A DNA stretch of 50,075 bases, from positions 1 through 50,075 of the forward strand of contig NZ_FNRE01000019.1 of assembly GCF_900107705.1 (NCBI RefSeq), read 5' to 3'. Both the position numbers and the translations under genes were made by a program. Position 1 is the stretch's first letter, and the number at the start of each line of letters is the position of its first letter. Shown piece after piece: positions 50,060 to 50,075 of this stretch. The DNA comes from Prevotella sp. tc2-28 (GTDB lineage: Bacteria; Bacteroidota; Bacteroidia; Bacteroidales; Bacteroidaceae). The notes under the pieces are model-generated. The model had not been told where the DNA came from. It worked only from the letters and a program-made list of their open reading frames with translations, and did no database searches.

Positions 50060-50075
50060 AATCTTTTTTGTTTTT

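Overview
The window looks like a chromosome segment from a gut or oral Bacteroidota, most likely a Prevotella-like member of the Bacteroidales. Four things point there. Promoters repeatedly have the phylum's -7 element TAnnTTTG, several with a TTTG or TTG about 20 bases upstream. The primary sigma factor RpoD is short (290 residues). The gene set is typical of the phylum: an LptE/SecG cluster, a DUF5686 outer-membrane protein, AddAB, a eukaryote-type GlgB, a VirE_N/DUF3987 primase-like set, and many small lipoproteins with lipobox signal peptides. The genus is inference.

Region by region. (1) 1-836 holds the end of an unrecognised gene and a lipoprotein with an Ig-like fold. (2) 981-5435 is a plasmid-like replicon that appears integrated beside tRNA-His. 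It has a parA - small partition partner - Rep_3 initiator operon, a downstream array of six iterons with palindromes and an AT-rich stretch, and a tyrosine recombinase convergent on that origin. A cluster of four GCGGCTATTTT repeats lies between the recombinase start and the 3' end of the tRNA. (3) 5436-10836 is a minus-strand housekeeping block: tRNA-His, SecG, a TPR protein, LptE, a sigma-54 activator, PdxA and RlmN. (4) 10923-15899 codes on the plus strand for a 1224-residue protein that joins glycosyltransferase-2, a GalT/Ap4A-phosphorylase-like HIT domain (DUF4922 type) and SpoIID/LytB. It abuts an AmpG-like transporter. (5) 16190-25847 holds a small lipoprotein, serine acetyltransferase, an array of hairpin repeats, AddB, AddA and a DUF5686 protein. 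(6) 25888-32941 holds rpoD and a tightly overlapping lon-tgt-lptG-DEAD-helicase operon. (7) 33085-39803 holds a cytidylate-kinase-like protein, TrmN6, a 5'-nucleotidase - NudC - MORN/GH25 operon, a short J-protein and KdsB. (8) 39911-47195 is a plus-strand run: MORN protein, YhcH, GlgB with a histone-H1-like tail, a DUF6057-like protein, DapA, an AraC regulator, an RsbW-like kinase, a STAS antagonist and a small membrane coiled-coil protein. (9) 47314-50059 is a minus-strand accessory cluster in which a VirE_N - PriCT - DUF3987 primase/helicase is split over three genes.

The most unusual items are the integrated iteron replicon, the GT2-HIT-SpoIID fusion, the hairpin array at 17747-17940, a tRNA-His promoter embedded in a long perfect-looking hairpin, and several promoters placed so close to start codons that the transcripts should be leaderless. 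All function calls rest on motif recognition by eye. No database search was run.
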